Assembly (NCBI RefSeq): GCF_018143015.1
Contig: NC_054751.1
Location: 28,316,783-28,380,782 of the forward strand
Direction of reading: 5' to 3'
DNA from: Lytechinus variegatus
Lineage: Eukaryota; Echinodermata; Echinoidea; Temnopleuroida; Toxopneustidae
DNA length: 64,000 nucleotides
The translations under genes were made by a program, and so were the position numbers. The notes below the pieces were generated by a model, which worked only from the letters and a program-made list of their open reading frames with translations, made no database searches and had not been told where the DNA came from. Shown here piece by piece: positions 60,815 to 64,000 of the stretch; the stretch's first letter is position 1, and each line of letters begins with the position of its first letter.

Positions 60815-61255
60815 TCACACTACCACCATCGCGATCATTCCCATCATCTTTACTACTACCACCATATCCAATATCACAACCACTAATTTTCAAAACATAG
60901 CCATCATCAGCAACTTCATCGTCACCATCATCGTGATTATCATCAGCAGCAGCACCGACACTTTCGTCGCTATAACCACCGCCGCGCAGCTTACAACACC
61001 ATGACCACAACCACCAAAACATAACTACCACCACTACCACCAACAACATCATCATCGTCATCATCATTATCGTCATTATCATCATTGTCAATACTATCAT
61101 TTTCTTCAACATCATCATTGTCATCATCACTATCACTATTCTTCATCATTGTCATCTCATTATCATCTTCATCACGAGCATCATTATCATCATCAACATC
61201 ATCATCTTTGTCAGAGCTATCATGTTCATCATCATCATCACCATCATCAGCGAGT
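60815..61255 (+). repeat. CAT/CAC/ATT trinucleotide-rich stretch
   Basis: ATCATCATC, ACCACCACC and ATTATCATC words dominate about 440 bp right after exon 2 of K2P gene 2. Frames across it on either strand are artefacts. Confidence 0.85.
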
Positions 61256-62020
61256 CCTTACAATATTTCTTTTTTCCTCTTCATCTTGATACTTATGCGG
61301 GGTTATCATCATTGCATAATACTGAGTATGCACAATGTCCTTTTTTCTTATTTTACTCAACCAACCTCTCCTCCGCCTCCTCCTCCATTACTTATCTTCT
61401 TTTTTCTGTTTCTTCTCCAGTCTCCTCCTTTGAATCCACTTCTCATTCTCACCTTCGTTCAGTCTGTATTTCTCTCACGCTTAACAGATCTGTCTCCCTC
61501 CCCCGATATTTCTTCTGCTTTAACGTGAAGCCCTCACGCACCTTCCTTCTTGCACACACACACACCCACACACATCCTCATCCTCAAGCCCTTACACACA
61601 TCCGTCTCGTAATTTGACAGTCGGAGACTCACTAATCATTAATCGCAAATGTGAGGGCGTGTGTGCTCGGTCTCATACACTCTAAAACTCCAAATCAACT
61701 CAACATGGCTCATTTTTGGACATACACAAGCATAGTTCACTAACCGAGGACCCTTGCTATCGCCCTCACACACAGCTTAAGTTTGGCTGAACGGGAACTT
61801 ATTAAATCATGAATTTAAAATATGAAACGGTTTGAAATGAGATGAGAAATTGTCTGATATGGTTATCTGAACCGGGGAAGTCCGCGGTAGTAAGATGTCC
61901 TCGGTTGACGGGTGAAATAAAATGTCCCCAGAAGTACGTCATTGCAAACTCATCCGGCGCAAACAAACATCCTCATAAACTCTTTGCAGGTCACCCTCCA
62001 CTTAAAATTTCTTATAGATA

Positions 62021-62153
62021 CAGTCACATTCCCTCTAAGGCGGATGTCGAGTCGAAAGCAACGTTTTTTTTGGGTATCAGCGACATAGGTGGTTTCAATA
62101 AAAATGAATAAAATGGCTGTTTTCGACTCACCGTACGGCTGCAAATGTGACTG
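62021..62153. mobile_element. Short CAGTCACAT...ATGTGACTG MITE
   Basis: CAGTCACATTCCCTCTAAGG and GTCGAGTCGAAA on the left face TTTCGACTCACCGTACGG and GCAAATGTGACTG on the right, arms of about 35 bp in 133 bp. It is related by its ends to 60103-60195. Confidence 0.68.
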
Positions 62154-63029
62154 AGGTTTTACTCAACTTTTTACTTCCATAATGTCAATAGACCGCCTTC
62201 GCCTACTTTTATAATTTACTCATTTGTGATTTTTTTACTGTTTGATTAATTAATCTATTTGTTTATTTATCAATCTTTTTTTTATTTATTGAATCATTTT
62301 GATTTATTCATACTTCAATCTGTTACTGGGGCGGGGGTCTTCTTCTTTATGGTGGAAATGCCTTAAGTAATACCTTAAAATAAACTGATATGTAATTATA
62401 TTCACATCGTTCTTTTCCCCCTTATAGCTTAAATCTATCTATTCAATTAATTATTCACATCTCATAAAAAATAATTAAATAGTTTAATTAGTCAAGCATC
62501 ACGACATTAATAAAGGATACTTATGTAATCGTGTCTTTCATGTCTTTCATATCTTTCATGTTTATGAACAAAGATGTAATCATCATCAGTCCATGATTTA
62601 TTAGCAATAAAAATACCCTTTTCCAAACTGATGTACTAGTTAAAAAAAGGCTTCTCGATGATCGTTCATAGGGACGTTTCCTTTGTTGATACTATTAATT
62701 CAGTTGACAAATTACATCAAGTAAGAGTCGAGAGGATCTGGCCTGCTATTGCTCTTCGCTTTGGCAATGAATAAGGGACATGATTCAGTAATCTAACCAT
62801 TCAGAAACCCTACTGCGGCAAACTCGCTTGATCTCAAGCCAAGTACATGATAATATTCGTCTGACCCATATCTGAAATTTAAAGCTGCATTCTCTGCAGA
62901 ACAAATTATGGCCAGGGTCAAGACCCTTGCTTATTCGTCATTGAAGGGAGTCTACGGCAGATGACGTTAGCTTCCATGGCGCGACTCCGCTCGACGGTAT
63001 ACATGGGAATCCCTAGTCGGTTAACATGA

Positions 63030-63101
63030 ACTTGCCAACGGTTGGTTTAATAAAATCTTAATTTCTTTGACATGCAATGTCTTTTAACCAACGGTTGGTA
63101 G
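63030..63101. repeat. Short inverted repeat with CCAACGGTTGG arms
   Basis: GCCAACGGTTGGTTTAATAA faces TTTTAACCAACGGTTGGTA within 72 bp. Each arm contains the self-complementary CCAACGGTTGG. It may be a very small MITE. Confidence 0.6.
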
Positions 63102-63177
63102 GTTCAGATGACAACCAACCTATTTTTTTCTGAGATTACATTACCCCCCCCCCGACGAATTTACTGCGACTTTTTTC

Positions 63178-63290
63178 AGACCCATCAAGTCTACTATTAC
63201 GTTATTTCCAATGAATTACCAATAAGAATGATTTTAGACCGTCCAGATCTATTATTACGTTATTTCCAACGAATTACCGTTTACAGCCAG
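63178..63290 (+). repeat. 58-bp direct tandem duplication
   Basis: ATTACGTTATTTCCAATGAA and ATTACGTTATTTCCAACGAA recur 58 bp apart (63196 and 63254), with AGACC(C/G)(A/T)CAAGTCTA-like sequence before each. Confidence 0.7.
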
Positions 63291-64000
63291 TTTCGTTGAT
63301 GTGTCCCTCGTGTTTTCATACAGAGCACCACCTTATTCCCTACTTTAAAGTATATTGGCATGAAAAATAGGAACACGAAATGCGTAAGCGTTCCCGCGTG
63401 CAAAAGGTGGTTTTTATTGGATTTGCATCATATTACTATCTACTAGTCAGGCAGCATATGTCATCTACTTCGAAAAATTGGCTAAGTCTGATTTTTCACT
63501 TTTATGTGATTGGTGACATCATAAGGAACAATTTCCAACTTGGTGACAAATTTCTAATGGTCATCTTGACCATGTGAGGGTTCAAAATTGGGTCAATAGG
63601 GGTCAATTTTTGGAATTGCCCCGATTATAATATGTCATATATCAAATTGTTTGTCTGGCTATACTGAACAAAAAATTGTACACAACTATATACTCTTGAC
63701 CTCCCATTAAAAAGTTATGCCGGGAAATGTCAAGAGGTCAACGAACTTTCGTTACATTGTATATTATATGGCAAATTACACTGAAGGTGATAAAAAGCTA
63801 ATATTTTCGTTTTTTTCTGTTTTGCATGTGTGTACTTTTTTATTTTTTATTTTAATAAGTTCATCTTCAGAAGTCGTTATCCAGAAGATATTAAGGGTCA
63901 AGACAAGGTCAGGGAAAGGTCAAGAGGTCAACAAACTTTCATTGGTAGCCAAAATGCAATATAAAAGCGGTTTGAATTTAGAAGTAGGTTCTTCATTTTG

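Larger units (their letters stand above)
60784..64000 (+). other. Intron 2 of K2P gene 2 (at least 3.2 kb, open at the window end)
   Basis: It starts with the GC donor and shows no acceptor followed by a GYGN-type sequence before the window ends. It holds CAT-rich trinucleotide sequence, a CA stretch near 61553-61600, a MITE, a short palindrome pair and a 58-bp direct duplication. The stretches 62160-63030 and 63300-64000 show nothing further. Confidence 0.8.

Overview
The window looks like gene-sparse, AT-rich nuclear DNA of a marine deuterostome invertebrate, most likely an echinoderm of the sea-urchin type. Pointers are a vertebrate-type Toll-like receptor carried in one uninterrupted exon, long introns full of small inverted-repeat elements and tRNA-derived SINEs, and two-pore potassium (K2P) channel genes. 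The species call is inference; I could not run a search.

Layout. Bases 1-6390 are a satellite array of about 240 units of 26 bp, arranged as a 52-bp dimer with a higher-order period of 1,456 bp. From 6.4 to 24.2 kb I see no gene, only dispersed elements, including a hAT-like element inserted inside a second hAT-like element (14.5-16.2 kb) and a diverged ~160-bp tandem repeat with a palindromic MITE inside it (16.3-17.2 kb). K2P gene 1 (+ strand) has two coding exons, 24238-24817 and 41712-42415, split by a 16.9-kb intron inside the first pore filter. A single-exon KCTD-like gene with two BTB/T1 domains lies in that intron on the - strand (34913-35848). After 10 kb of non-coding DNA comes a - strand Toll-like receptor (52261-54932), complete in domains but split between two reading frames. 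K2P gene 2 (+ strand) starts at 59781. Its first two exons are in the window, and the exon completing pore 1 must lie beyond 64000.

How the genes relate. The two K2P genes are same-strand tandem paralogues: both begin MGDYN, share an EPSMLR block before M1, and have a phase-1 intron at the same point of the pore-1 filter. They differ by one intron in the cap region, and gene 2 uses a GC donor where gene 1 uses GT. The KCTD-like and TLR genes are unrelated in function to the channels as far as the sequence shows.

Nothing here is a clear, wholly new system. The best candidates for a second look are the higher-order satellite, the paired K2P genes with changed splice architecture, the double-BTB gene nested in the channel intron, the near-perfect 50-nt palindrome just upstream of the K2P exon-2 acceptor, and the G-arm/C-arm element family.
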